This document shows, one piece after another, positions 1 through 8,574 of a DNA stretch of 64,000 bases. The notes under the pieces are model-generated. The model had not been told where the DNA came from, searched no databases, and saw only the letters and a program-made list of their open reading frames with translations. Location of the stretch: contig CAVPFB010000003.1 in assembly GCA_963703665.1 (NCBI GenBank), positions 186,001-250,000 on the forward strand, in the 5' to 3' direction. This stretch comes from AP-15 sp963703665 (GTDB taxonomy: Bacteria; Pseudomonadota; Alphaproteobacteria; ATCC43930; CGMCC-115725). A program made the position numbers and the translations under genes. Numbering within the stretch: position 1 is the first letter of the stretch; each line of letters starts with the position of its first letter.

Positions 1-466
1 CGGGAACACGGATGCCGAGCCGCCGCCCTTCGATTTTCGAGCACGGCTCGCGGCTGTCGAATCCGAGCTTCGTATAAAGGCACAACGACCGGTTGTGATA
101 GGCCGATTGCAGCAATCTGACCCCGGCGGCGGCGCGCGCGGCCTCGCGCTCGATGACGGCCAGCATCAGCCGGCGGCCAATCGACCGATTTTGCGCCGCC
201 GGATCGACGGTGATCGGGCCGATGCCGGCGATGGTACCGCGCTCGTCGACAAAGTTGCTGCCGACGATCGTACCGTCCTCTTCAGCCACGACCGAATAAA
301 ACCCCGGATGCGACAGCAAGGTCTTCATCAGCCTGACCGCAACATCTGGCGCGGGGAAATCCCACGGGAAATTATGCGCGCTCGAGATCGACTTGAACGC
401 CTCGAACGCGATGACGCCGCACGCGCCGGCATCCTCGATCCTGCCGCGCCGCAGGGTTGTGCTCAT
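1..466 (-). CDS. GNAT-family N-acetyltransferase, cut by window edge
   Basis: The minus strand is open from an ATG at 466 to the window edge without a stop, giving 155 residues and no C-terminus. It starts MSTTLRRGRIEDAGACG and shows the GNAT layout: an N-terminal substrate-side helix pair, a central beta strand with GIGPITVDPAAQNRSIGRRL resembling acetyl-CoA-binding motif A (QxxGxGxxL-like, here QNRSIGRRL), and a late LCLYTKLGFDSREP segment typical of motif B. The family transfers an acetyl group from acetyl-CoA to an amine; the substrate cannot be read from sequence. It is divergent from the Rieske gene at 632. Confidence 0.8.
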   Translation of the reverse strand, partial: MSTTLRRGRIEDAGACGVIAFEAFKSISSAHNFPWDFPAPDVAVRLMKTLLSHPGFYSVVAEEDGTIVGSNFVDERGTIAGIGPITVDPAAQNRSIGRRLMLAVIEREAARAAAGVRLLQSAYHNRSLCLYTKLGFDSREPCSKIEGRRLGIRVP

Positions 467-631
467 GACCTCCCCCTTTGCCCGCGATTTGCCGGTCCAT
501 ACCACAAAACCGGTAAGAAAGCGCAGCCGCGGCTGCTGTCCGGCTCTTGCCCTCGGCCCGTGATCGGCCGATGATCGGGTTCGGCTCGCCGCGACTGCGG
601 CGCCTCACCTATTTGATCAGGAGCGCACCCG

Positions 632-1928
632 ATGCTGTCACCCGAAGACAACGAGCTGGTAACCCGTATCGGTCCCGGAACGCAGATGGGCGACGTGCTG
701 CGGCGCTATTGGATCCCGGCATTGCTGACCCGCGAAATGCCCGAGCCCGATGGCCCGCCGGTGCGCGTCCAGCTGCTCGGCGAGAAGCTCGTCGGGTTTC
801 GCGACAGCGCGGGCCGGGTCGGCCTCGTCGACGAGTTCTGCCCGCATCGCCGCGCCTCGCTGTGGTTCGGGCGCAACGAGGAAGGGGGGCTGCGCTGCGT
901 CTATCACGGCTGGAAATTCGACACTCGACGGCAACTGCGTCGAGCAGATGAACGAGCCCGAGCCGTTCTGCAGCAAGGTCCGGCTGACCGCCTATCCGAC
1001 GGTCGAGATGGGCGGCGTGATCTGGGCCTATCTGGGGCCGCGCGACAAGATGCCCGCACCCCCGGCCTTCGAATGGACCCAGGTGCCGGAAACCCACCGC
1101 CACGTCTCGAAGGTGTGGGAGGAATGCAACTGGCTGCAGGCGCTGGAAGGCGGCATCGACACCTCGCACGCGCCGATCCTGCATCGCACGATCACCCCCA
1201 ACACCAGCCGGCCGGGCATTCCGGTGCAGGGGCCGTTTGTCCGCGGCCGGGCGCCGTTGCTCGAGGTCGACGTGACCGATTACGGCTACCGCTATGTCGG
1301 GATCCGGCCGCTCGACGACGACAAGACCTATGTCCGCTCCTACCATTTCGTCATGCCGTTCACCCAGATCCGGCCGCAGCAATTGGGCCGCGCGCTGGGC
1401 GGCGGCGACCGCACCAACATCGCCGGGCACATCTGGGTCCCGATCGACGACGAGAACTGCATGGTGTGGAACTGGATGTACAGTTTTGGCGACAAGGGTC
1501 TGAGCGACGACGACCGGATGGAGCGCGGCAACGGCAACGGCCCCGACTATGTCGAGACCGCCGGCGAGTTCCGCTCGTTCCGCAACAAGACCAACAACTG
1601 GATGATCGACCGCCAGGTGCAGAAGAACGAGACCTTCACCGGCATCGACGGCATCAACACCCAGGACCGCGCGGTGCAGGAAGGCATGGGGCCGATCGTC
1701 GACCGCTCGAAGGAGCATCTGGGGCCGGCCGACCGCGCGATCATCGCGACGCGGCGGCTGCTGCTCGACGCGGTCAAGACGGTGCAATCAGGCGGCAACC
1801 CGCCCGGGGTCGACACCAGCTATTATTCGGCGCGGGCGATCGAAAAGATCTTCCCGCGGCAGGAAACCTGGCGCCAGACCGTGCTGCCCGAGATGTACGC
1901 CGAGGATTTTCCGGTCGCGGCCAAATAA
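632..1928 (+). CDS. Rieske [2Fe-2S] ring-hydroxylating oxygenase, phthalate 4,5-dioxygenase type (one frame break)
   Basis: About 431 aa. The Rieske cluster ligands are seen as CPHRRAS (residues near 71-77) and CVYHGWKFD (near 90), giving CxH...CxxH. The mononuclear iron site is seen as EGGIDTSHAPILH. This layout fits single-component-alpha oxygenases of the phthalate 4,5-dioxygenase group, which take electrons from a separate reductase and hydroxylate an aromatic acid. CAGGAG precedes the ATG. The frame changes at about 931: GAC-A-CTC needs one base skipped to join the two halves, which otherwise match the family end to end. No reductase or ferredoxin gene is nearby, so the electron donor and substrate are unknown. 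Confidence 0.85.
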
Positions 1929-2021
1929 CCGGGACGGCTTAAGCCTTCGCTTACCCCGAGCTGCGAGGCTCCCGAAGGCGGCGGTGCCGGCTAACGAGCT
2001 TGTGAAGGAATCGTCCGAAAT

Positions 2022-2065
2022 CCGTCATTGCGGGGTTGCCCCCCTGGGACATCCCGGAATGACGG
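2022..2065. repeat. REP-like palindromic repeat
   Basis: The segment begins CCGTCATT and ends AATGACGG, an 8-base inverted repeat enclosing a GC-rich middle. It lies just after the Rieske gene and overlaps the earliest possible start of the next reading frame, which argues that the true start of that gene lies downstream. Confidence 0.5.
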
Positions 2066-3875
2066 TTGCTGGGCCTGCAATTTCTTCACACGCTCAGGAC
2101 CGGGCTGCCGCGTTCGGAGGGCGGAGGCCATCGCGCCGGTCGATTTTTCGAGACAGGCCATTGGCGGGGTCGGCAGGCAGGCTGGGCTGTGGGTCCAGCT
2201 GTGCCCGTCCTGGCCGCTGATCGTGGCGCTCCTGGGGCTGGCGCGGGCGTTGGCCCAGCCCGGGGCTTTGCTGCACGACCCCGACACCTATCTCCACATC
2301 GCCGCCGGACGCTGGATGCTGGCGCACGACGCGCTGCCGGTGCACGACCCGTTCTCCTACACCTTCGCCGGGGCGCGGTGGGTCCCGCACGAATGGCTGG
2401 CCGAGCTCGTCATGGCGGCGGCCTATCGCGCCGCCGGTTGGAGCGGGCTGGTGCTGCTGACGATCGCCTGCTTCGCCGCGAGCCTGGCATTGCTGACCAA
2501 GTTCCTGCTGCGCTGGGCCGAGCCGTTCTCGGCCCTGATCGCGGTGGCGCTGGCCGCCGCCCTGGTCGAAGCGCATCTGTTGGCCCGGCCGCACATGCTG
2601 GCGATGCCGCTGCTGGTGCTGTGGTCGGGGATGCTGTTTCAGGCGCGCGACACCGGCTCGGCCCCGCCCTTTCGGCTGCTGCCGGCGATGGTGCTGTGGG
2701 CCAATCTGCACGACAGCTATATGTTCGGGCTGCTGCTCGCCCTCTATCTTGCGGCCGAGGCAGTGCTGGCTGGACCCCGCCGGCTTGAGGCGCGGCGCTG
2801 GGGCCTGTTTTCTGCATTGGCGCTCGTCGCCGCGCTCGCGACGCCCAACGGCCTCGCCGGTTTTGTCCAGCCGTTCCGCCTGATGGCGATGCCGGCCCTG
2901 CAATCCTCGTTCGTCGAGTGGCTCAGCCCGAATTTCCAGGAGTTTCAGCCGCTCGAAATCATGCTGCTGGGGCTGGTGGCGCTCGGTCTGACCACGGGGG
3001 TCAGGGTGCCGGCACCGCGGGTTCTGGTGCTGGTCGGGCTGTGCCACATGGCGCTCGCCCACACCCGCCATGCCGATCTCCTAGGCTTGGTCGGACCGCT
3101 CGCGGTGGCGGGATCGTTGGGGCCGCAGCTGGCCGCCCGGATCGGTGCCGCCCCGCCCTCGGCAGTCGGCCGTCTCGCCGCCCGGCTGGCCGAGCCCGCC
3201 GCGCTCCCGGCCGTGGTGCTGAGCCTTGCCGCGGTGCTGGCGATGAGCCTGCCGCCGATGCTGCGGCCGATCGCGCGGATCGACGATCAGGCGACCCCGA
3301 AATCGGCGCTCGCCGCCGCGGCGGGCATGGAGCTGACCGGGCGGGTTTTCAACAACGAGAGGTTCGGCGGCTATCTGGTGTTCCGCGGGATTCCTACCTT
3401 CATCGACGGTCGAATCGAGCTCTACGGCAACGCCTTTCTCGCCCGCTATCTCGACGCGGCAAACGGCGATGCGCGGGCGCTTGGCCAGCTCCTCGACCGC
3501 TGGAAAATCAGCTGGACGTTGCTGGCGCCGCAGCAAGGCGCCGTCTCCACCCTCGACCATCTGCCGGGGTGGCGGCGCGCCTACAGTGACCCGCGCGCCG
3601 TCATCTATGTCCGCACCAACGCGCCGGCGGCTGCCTCACCGCAATCACCGCCGCTTCGATGCGCGGCCGCGGCCGCGCTCCAGGCGCCCCTCTATCCGCC
3701 ACCGAGCGCGTCGATCTCGGCGTCCTCCGGGAAACGGCCCAACTGCTTTTTGGAAAACGCGAGCTTCCCGTCGACAGTGATCTCGAACACACCGGCGACA
3801 CCCTTCACGAGCTCGACCTCGGCTCCGTACTTTTCCTCGAGACGCGCCCTCGCACGGAGGGCCCTGGGCAGGTAG
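2028..3875 (+). CDS. Polytopic membrane protein of unknown function
   Basis: Up to 615 aa. From about residue 65 there are roughly ten hydrophobic segments, then a soluble C-terminal part with FNNERFGGYLVFRGIPTFID and DGRIELYGNAFLARYLDA. The N-terminal loop with HDPDTYLHIAAGRWML resembles the first periplasmic loop of GT-C-type or related polyprenyl-linked glycosyltransferases, but I cannot name a family with certainty. The first in-frame start (TTG 2028) lies inside a REP element; a GTG at 2222 is an alternative. The last 60-85 residues lack any conserved look and run antisense over the SelW-like gene, so the real protein probably ends near 3625 or a frame break is hidden there. Confidence 0.6.
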   Translation: MRGCPPGTSRNDGCWACNFFTRSGPGCRVRRAEAIAPVDFSRQAIGGVGRQAGLWVQLCPSWPLIVALLGLARALAQPGALLHDPDTYLHIAAGRWMLAHDALPVHDPFSYTFAGARWVPHEWLAELVMAAAYRAAGWSGLVLLTIACFAASLALLTKFLLRWAEPFSALIAVALAAALVEAHLLARPHMLAMPLLVLWSGMLFQARDTGSAPPFRLLPAMVLWANLHDSYMFGLLLALYLAAEAVLAGPRRLEARRWGLFSALALVAALATPNGLAGFVQPFRLMAMPALQSSFVEWLSPNFQEFQPLEIMLLGLVALGLTTGVRVPAPRVLVLVGLCHMALAHTRHADLLGLVGPLAVAGSLGPQLAARIGAAPPSAVGRLAARLAEPAALPAVVLSLAAVLAMSLPPMLRPIARIDDQATPKSALAAAAGMELTGRVFNNERFGGYLVFRGIPTFIDGRIELYGNAFLARYLDAANGDARALGQLLDRWKISWTLLAPQQGAVSTLDHLPGWRRAYSDPRAVIYVRTNAPAAASPQSPPLRCAAAAALQAPLYPPPSASISASSGKRPNCFLENASFPSTVISNTPATPFTSSTSAPYFSSRRALARRALGR

Positions 3876-3910
3876 TTTCAAGGCACGCAGTATTCGATCC
3901 TGACCTTCAT
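3692..3910 (-). CDS. SelW/SelT/SelH (Rdx) family selenoprotein with in-frame UGA
   Basis: Reading from ATG 3910 gives MKVRIEYCVP, then TGA (3880-3878, codon 11), then NYLPRALRARARLEEKYGA and on to a TAG at 3692: 72 residues. Decoding TGA as selenocysteine yields Cys8-Val-Pro-Sec11, the CxxU redox motif of the Rdx family. Cysteine homologues have CxxC exactly here, followed by NYLPRA. The C-terminal half (VFEITVDGKLAFSKK, then GRFPEDAEI) is the classic Rdx signature. GGAAGG sits 9 nt before the ATG. A hairpin of bacterial SECIS type follows the UGA. The family has a thioredoxin-like fold and is thought to act in thiol redox chemistry. Standard gene callers would stop at the TGA and miss it. 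The alternative is a TGC-to-TGA consensus error. Confidence 0.8.
3846..3862 (-). promoter_or_regulatory. Candidate bacterial SECIS hairpin
   Basis: On the coding strand GCCCTC and GAGGGC form a perfect 6-bp stem around the 5-nt loop CGTGC. The loop begins 21 nt after the UGA at 3878 and has G as its second base. These features meet the published rules for bacterial SECIS elements (loop 3-14 nt, a G in the first two loop bases, 16-37 nt from UGA). The hairpin is inside the coding sequence, as expected for SelB-dependent insertion in bacteria. Confidence 0.6.
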
Positions 3911-4028
3911 CGCCGTCAGCCTTCCGATCCAGAACGCGGCAGTTTAACATGCCGGACCATCCGCCGCCATCGCTCCGAGCAGGCGAAGGTCGGCGATTTC
4001 AGGGAAAAGTCGGCTGCAACGACCAGGC

Positions 4029-5553
4029 TCAGCTGGTGCGCAGCGGGATCTCCTTCAGCCCGAACGAGCCGATCGCGGTCAGCGCCGAAATCGACCGTCG
4101 CGTAGACAAAGACATGGGCGAAGGCGGCGCGCAGCGCTCTTGCCAGGCCCGCGAGCAAGGCCGGGTTGACTGATGTGCGGTCTGGTCGAGATGGAGGAGC
4201 GCGATCCCGGGATTGGCGCCGAGCACCGCATGCCCCGGCACCGTCAGCGCGCCGGCGGTCAGCTCGCCGACCAGGAGTGCGGTCAGCAACGCCACGCCAA
4301 AGGCGCCGCCGATCAGCCGGAAGAACATCAGCACCGACAGGCCGATCCCGGTATCGTCGAGTTCGAGCGCGTTCTGCACCGCGACCACGACCGGCGACAG
4401 TTGAAAGCCGAAGGAGATGCCGAGCCCGCCGGTCAGCACCGTATCGATCAGCGCCGAGTGGCCCAGCCCGAAAACGGCGATCGCCGCGCACAGACCGGTC
4501 ATCGCCGATCGCGCCGAGCGATCGGAAAGATGCGGTAGCGTCCGGTCCGGGTCACCAATTGCCCGGCGATGAACGAGCCCAGCACCGTGCCGCCGGTCAT
4601 CGGGATCAGGCGAATGCCGGCCTGGTTCGCCGCCAGCCCCGAAACCAGCTCGAAATCGAGCGGCACCAGGATGATCAGCGCGATCATGACCATCGACATC
4701 GTAAAGGCGATCAGGCTGCCGACCGCGAAGATGCGGTTGGCGAAGAGCCGCAGCGGGATCATCGGCTCGCGCGCTTCGCGCTCGTGCACGATCAACAGGC
4801 CGAGCAGCACGAGCCCGATCGCGATCGGCACGCAGCACGTCGATCCGGCCCCAGCCGCCGGCCGACTCGACGCCGCCGACCCCGATCAGGATCGGCGTCG
4901 TCGAGGCGATGATCAGCGCCGCACCGAGCCAGTCGATGACCGGCTTGCGCCGCGGCCGGGGCAGGCGCCGCAGGTTGCGGTTGCACAGAACGAGCGCCAA
5001 GGCGCCGAACGGGATGTTGATCCAGAAGATCCAGTGCCACGACAGATAATCGGCAAAGAACCCGCCGAGCACCGGGCCCAAGCAGGTTCGAGATCGCCAT
5101 CACGCTCGAAAAATAGCCCTGGTACCGGCCGCGCTCGCGCGGCGGCACCACGTCGGCGATCGCCGCCTGCGAGACCGAGCGCAAGCCGCCGCCGCCGACA
5201 CCCTGCAGCACCCGCGCCGCGATCAGCTGCGGCATCGTCTGCGACAGCGCGCACAACACCGAGGCCGGCGACGAACAGCGCGATCGACACCAGCAGGACC
5301 GGCCGCCGGCCGTAGAGGTCGCTGAGCCGGCCATAGATCGGCGTCGTCACCGTCGAGGCGACGAGATAGGCCGAAACCACCCAGGACATCAGCGACCAGC
5401 CGTTCAGCTCCTGCGCCATCGTCGACAGCGAGGTCGCGACGATCGTCTGGTCGAGGCTGGCGAGAAACATCGCCAGCAACAGCCCGGACAGGACCGAGAG
5501 GACCTCCCGTCGGGTGAAATGCAAGGTGCAGGGCGGCGGACTTGTTCGGTCAT
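4029..5553 (-). CDS. MFS drug exporter, DHA2 (EmrB/QacA) family, copy 1 (multiple frame breaks)
   Basis: Starts MTEQ at 5553, 70 bp after the stop of the sister exporter. After about eight frame joins (near 5527, 5267, 5082, 4826, 4518, 4507, 4160 and 4108) the protein is about 505 aa with 14 predicted membrane segments. It shows LASLDQTIVATSLSTM in TM1 and YGRLSDLYGRRPVLL, the MFS motif A loop (GxLxDRxGRR-like). DHA2 members export cationic drugs or biocides by proton antiport in the inner membrane. The total length after joining is divisible by three, supporting the reconstruction. The pair is cotranscribed on the minus strand; no regulator gene is adjacent. Confidence 0.8.
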
Positions 5554-5622
5554 CCGGGCCTACGAAAGCAGAAGCGCGCGGAGGGTGCAAACGCCGTGCC
5601 CGCGGACCGACGCGCGCCGTCC

Positions 5623-7155
5623 TCAGCGGTGCGGCATGCCGCGCAGCGGCTGCTCCGGCAGCAGCAGCAGCAGCACGAGGCCGAACCCGGCGATCGCGGC
5701 GCCGGTCGCAAAGGTCGTCCCGATCGGCCTGGCGATAGGCCTCGGCGACAAGGCCGTGGAGTTCGGGCGGCAGGACGGCGACGCCGCCAGCGCCGCCGGC
5801 GACCGCGCGCCGCGCCGCGGCGGCGGCACTTCCCGCCGCGGCGAGCGAGGCGTCGACCCGGCGCGTCAACAGGCTGCCCGACAGCGCCACCCCGAACGCC
5901 CCGCCGAGCGAGCGGAAGAACGACACCGCCGAGGTCGCGACCCCGAGCGTTTCGCGGGCGACCGCATTCTGGATCGCGACGGTCAGGTTCGGCATGACCA
6001 GCCCGAGCCCGGCGCCGATGACGACGAGCGCCGCCTCGATCGCCGGCAGCGGAGCCGCCGCGCGCACCGCCGCGGCGATCGCGACAGACCCGCAATCGCG
6101 AGCCCGAGGCCGAGCACCGACAAGCCTTTGTATCGGCCGAGCGCCGAGACCAGCCGGCCGCCGATCACCGAGGCGACGATCAGCCCGGCCATCAGCGGAG
6201 CGGTCAGCAGCCCGGCATTCGACGGGCTCTCGCCCTGCACCAGCTGAAAGAAGGTCGGCAGAAAGACAAAGGTGCCGAACAGCGCCGTCGCGGTGACCGC
6301 GACGACGGCGACGGCGACGGCGAAGACCGGATTGGCGAACAGCGGCAACGGCAGGATCGGCTCGGCCGCGACGCGCTCGCGGGCCAGCAGCAGCGCGAGC
6401 AATGCCGCGGTGCCGAGCGCCAACCCGACGATCGTCGGCGACAACCACGGCGCCGCCGTCCCGCCCCAGCTCAGCAGCAGCAGCAACGCGGCCGTCGTCG
6501 ATGGTCAGCAGCACCGCCCCCGAATAGTCGATCCGGTGCGCGACCGGCGCGCCGCTCGCGAGCGCGGCAAGGCCGTCAGGATCAGGCTCAGCGCCACCGC
6601 GCCGACCGGCAGGTTGACATAGAAGATCCAGCGCCACGACAGCGTCTCGGTGATCACCCCGCCGAGCACCGGCCCGGTCACGCTGCACAGCGCAAAGACG
6701 CCGGTGATCAGGCCCTGATAGCGGCCGCGCTGGCGCGGCGGGACGAGATCGGCGATCGCCGTCTGCGCCAACACCATCAGGCCGCCGGCGCCGAGCCCTT
6801 GCAGCCCGCGGAACAGGATCAGCCCGGTCATCGAGCGGGCAAGGCCGCACAATGCCGAGCCGGCGATGAAGACCAGGATCGCGACGACGAACAGCGGCCG
6901 CCGCCCGTACATGTCGCTGAGCTTGCCGTAGAGCGGTGCCGTCGCGGTCGTGGTCAGCATAAAGGCCGTGATCACCCACGGCAGGTGGGCGAGCCCGCCG
7001 AGCTCGCCGACGATGCGCGGCAGCGCGGTCGCGACGATGTTCTGGTCGAGCGAGGCGAGCGCCATCGTGGTCAAGAGCCCGGCAAAGCCGAGGCGGAAGG
7101 CGCGTCGCCCGGCATGCCCGCCGGCCTCGCCGCCCGGCGCGAACGGATCGGACAT
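5623..7155 (-). CDS. MFS drug exporter, DHA2 (EmrB/QacA) family, copy 2 (multiple frame breaks)
   Basis: ATG at 7155 (MSDPFAPGGE) is chosen because AAGGAG ends 5 nt before it; a GTG at 7161 would overlap that site. About 509 aa after joins near 6560, 6497, 6088 and 5730. It has 14 membrane segments, LASLDQNIVATALPRIVGEL in TM1 and YGKLSDMYGRRPLF as motif A. It ends EQPLRGMPHR. It is the upstream gene of a two-exporter operon and clearly a paralogue of the next gene, so the pair probably arose by tandem duplication or as paired exporters of different specificity. Substrate unknown. Confidence 0.82.
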
Positions 7156-7486
7156 CGGCACTCCTTCGCTGGTCTCGGCGGCGTGGTTATGGGTGGTGAC
7201 TCATGAGTTGCCACCCGGTTACCGTGGCCCTTTCGAGATATCTTTGCGACGCATATGCTTCGGGGCCGGCCGATATTTTATTACCGGCCGGGATCGGAGG
7301 TTTTTTCGGCGATGGCGGCTACGCGGTGACAGGGCGCTACTCCGCCGAGGCATGGTCGGCCGGTCTGCGCGCGGGCGGCAGGGCCTTTGACCGGCGCGCC
7401 GGCAATCTGGACAAGGTCGTCCGGCCGCTCGGTTCGTCCCGGGCGGCCTGACCAATGGACCTCTCGTCGATCGCTGTGGCCGGCCG
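7156..7486. other. Divergent intergenic region with an interrupted palindrome
   Basis: This 331-bp gap separates the exporter operon (minus) from a small membrane protein (plus). The only structure I see is GGCCGG...CCGGCC at 7264-7289 around a T/A-rich centre, which could be a repressor operator or a simple hairpin. The AT-rich patch near 7240-7285 may hold a promoter. No convincing gene. Confidence 0.35.
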
Positions 7487-7687
7487 ATGAACGATCGATT
7501 CGGCGATGGCGACCGCGAGACCGACGAGAGGAGAACGGCAGCGCTGATCGGACTGATCATCTGTCTGGCGTTGGCGATCGCCGGGGTCCTTCTGATCCGC
7601 GACCTCGGCCAGGAATCGCGCCTCGAAGATTGCTTGCTGTCGGGAAGAACGAACTGCGCGCCGATCGAGGTCCCGCAGCATCCGTGA
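7487..7687 (+). CDS. Small single-span membrane protein, unknown function
   Basis: 66 aa. A charged N-terminus (MNDRFGDGDRETDERRTA) is followed by one strong membrane helix (ALIGLIICLALAIAGVLLI, residues about 19-37). The C-terminal tail is DLGQESRLEDCLLSGRTNC. Two cysteines lie in the tail, which would be periplasmic if the N-terminus is inside. The tail pattern is one I associate with short hypothetical proteins of alphaproteobacteria, but no function is known to me. No clear ribosome binding site. Confidence 0.6.
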   Translation: MNDRFGDGDRETDERRTAALIGLIICLALAIAGVLLIRDLGQESRLEDCLLSGRTNCAPIEVPQHP

Positions 7688-7727
7688 TCCCACCCCCGGG
7701 TCGGGCTGCGGTGCGATTGGCCGTGCT

Positions 7728-8114
7728 TCACCGTGTCCCGCGGCGCCGCGCCGTCGCCTCGATCTCGATCTTCATCCGCGGATCGACCAGACCGCAGACG
7801 AGCGCCGTCGCGGCCGGCCGGATCGTGCCGAAAACCTCGCCCAGCACCGGCGCCACCGCCGGCCAGTCGGCCGCGTCGGCGAGGTAGTAGCGCACCCGCA
7901 CGACATCGACGAGGCCGGCGCCCGCTTCGGTCAGCGCCATCTCGATATTGCGCAAGGCTTGGCGCGCCTGCTCGGCCGGGTCGTCGGCGATCGCCATCCG
8001 CGCATAGTCGAACCCGGTCGTGCCGGCGACAAACACCCATTCGCCGTCGACGACCGCGCGGCTGTATCCCCACTGCGCCTCGAACGGCGAACCGGAGGAG
8101 ATCAGCCGGCGCAT
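7728..8114 (-). CDS. RidA/YjgF-family protein
   Basis: 128 aa, full length for the family. It begins MRRLISSGSPFEAQWGYSRA and has VAGTTGFDYARMAI, a region for trimer-interface residues, and the late VEIEATAR-like strand IEIEATARRRG. RidA proteins hydrolyse reactive enamine/imine intermediates; this divergent copy lacks certainty about substrate because the canonical catalytic Arg context is not evident. It starts one base after the stop of the upstream small gene, so both are probably cotranslated. Confidence 0.8.
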   Translation of the reverse strand: MRRLISSGSPFEAQWGYSRAVVDGEWVFVAGTTGFDYARMAIADDPAEQARQALRNIEMALTEAGAGLVDVVRVRYYLADAADWPAVAPVLGEVFGTIRPAATALVCGLVDPRMKIEIEATARRRGTR

Positions 8115-8115
8115 G

Positions 8116-8358
8116 TCAGGCGGTCACGGCGTCGCTTGTTGTTCTTCCAGCCGGCGTAGCCGGATGTCGAACCTGCGCGGTCAACACGTGCAATTGATCG
8201 AGGATGCCGTTGAGAGTGGCATCGTGGCGGAGCACGATGCTGGTCAAGACAGTCATCTCCCCGCGGGTCGCGCTCTGCTCATCGCGGATCGCCGCCAATT
8301 CGGCGAAAACGCGTTCGAGCTGTCTGCCAAGGAATTCGAGGGTGACCGTTTCAGCCAT
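8116..8358 (-). CDS. Short coiled-coil protein, unknown function
   Basis: 80 aa from the ATG at 8358 (MAETVTLEFLGRQLERVFAE). A longer frame starting at 8379 would run into the miniature repeat element. The sequence is mostly helical with heptad-like hydrophobics and QSATRGEMTVLTSIVLRHDA, a pattern common in small alphaproteobacterial proteins of unknown role. It is upstream of RidA with a 1-bp gap. The MITE-like element sits directly upstream of its start, so its promoter may lie in or beyond that element. Confidence 0.6.
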   Translation of the reverse strand: MAETVTLEFLGRQLERVFAELAAIRDEQSATRGEMTVLTSIVLRHDATLNGILDQLHVLTAQVRHPATPAGRTTSDAVTA

Positions 8359-8362
8359 GGCT

Positions 8363-8546
8363 CTGGAGCTCAGACGCATTCAGATGGTGCAGTCCAGTCT
8401 CACCTCGATCGTCATGCCCGGCCTCGTGCCGGGCATCCACGGAAAACCGGCAGAGTTGGTGCCGTGGCTCGTGGATGACCGGGCAAGCCCGGTCATGACG
8501 GGCGATCACGGGTTGAGCGAATCGTGCGTCTGCGTCTGACCTCTAG
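8363..8546 (-). mobile_element. MITE-like element, copy 1
   Basis: A dispersed element homologous, in reverse orientation, to 61721-61888. Ends are imperfect inverted repeats around CAGACGCA (left 8371-8378; right complement TGCGTCTG 8531-8538). The right end terminates in CTAG. The core holds two nested palindromes with GTCATG...CCGGGC and GCCCGG...CATGAC (8411-8500). It encodes nothing credible; short frames reading MPGLVPGIHG are artefacts of the palindrome. Confidence 0.7.
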
Positions 8547-8574
8547 CATTGAGGACCGCAAGTTTGGTGTCAAG

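Noticed and set aside
7203..7451. Plus-strand 82-codon frame upstream of the small membrane protein
   Set aside because: The composition is not protein-like beyond the first residues, there is no ribosome binding site, and it covers the divergent promoter region and its palindrome.
8404..8539. Short frames reading MPGLVPGIHG within the repeats near 8.4 and 61.8 kb
   Set aside because: They are translations of the palindromic GTCATG/CCGGGC core of the MITE-like elements, present in both orientations, without ribosome binding sites.
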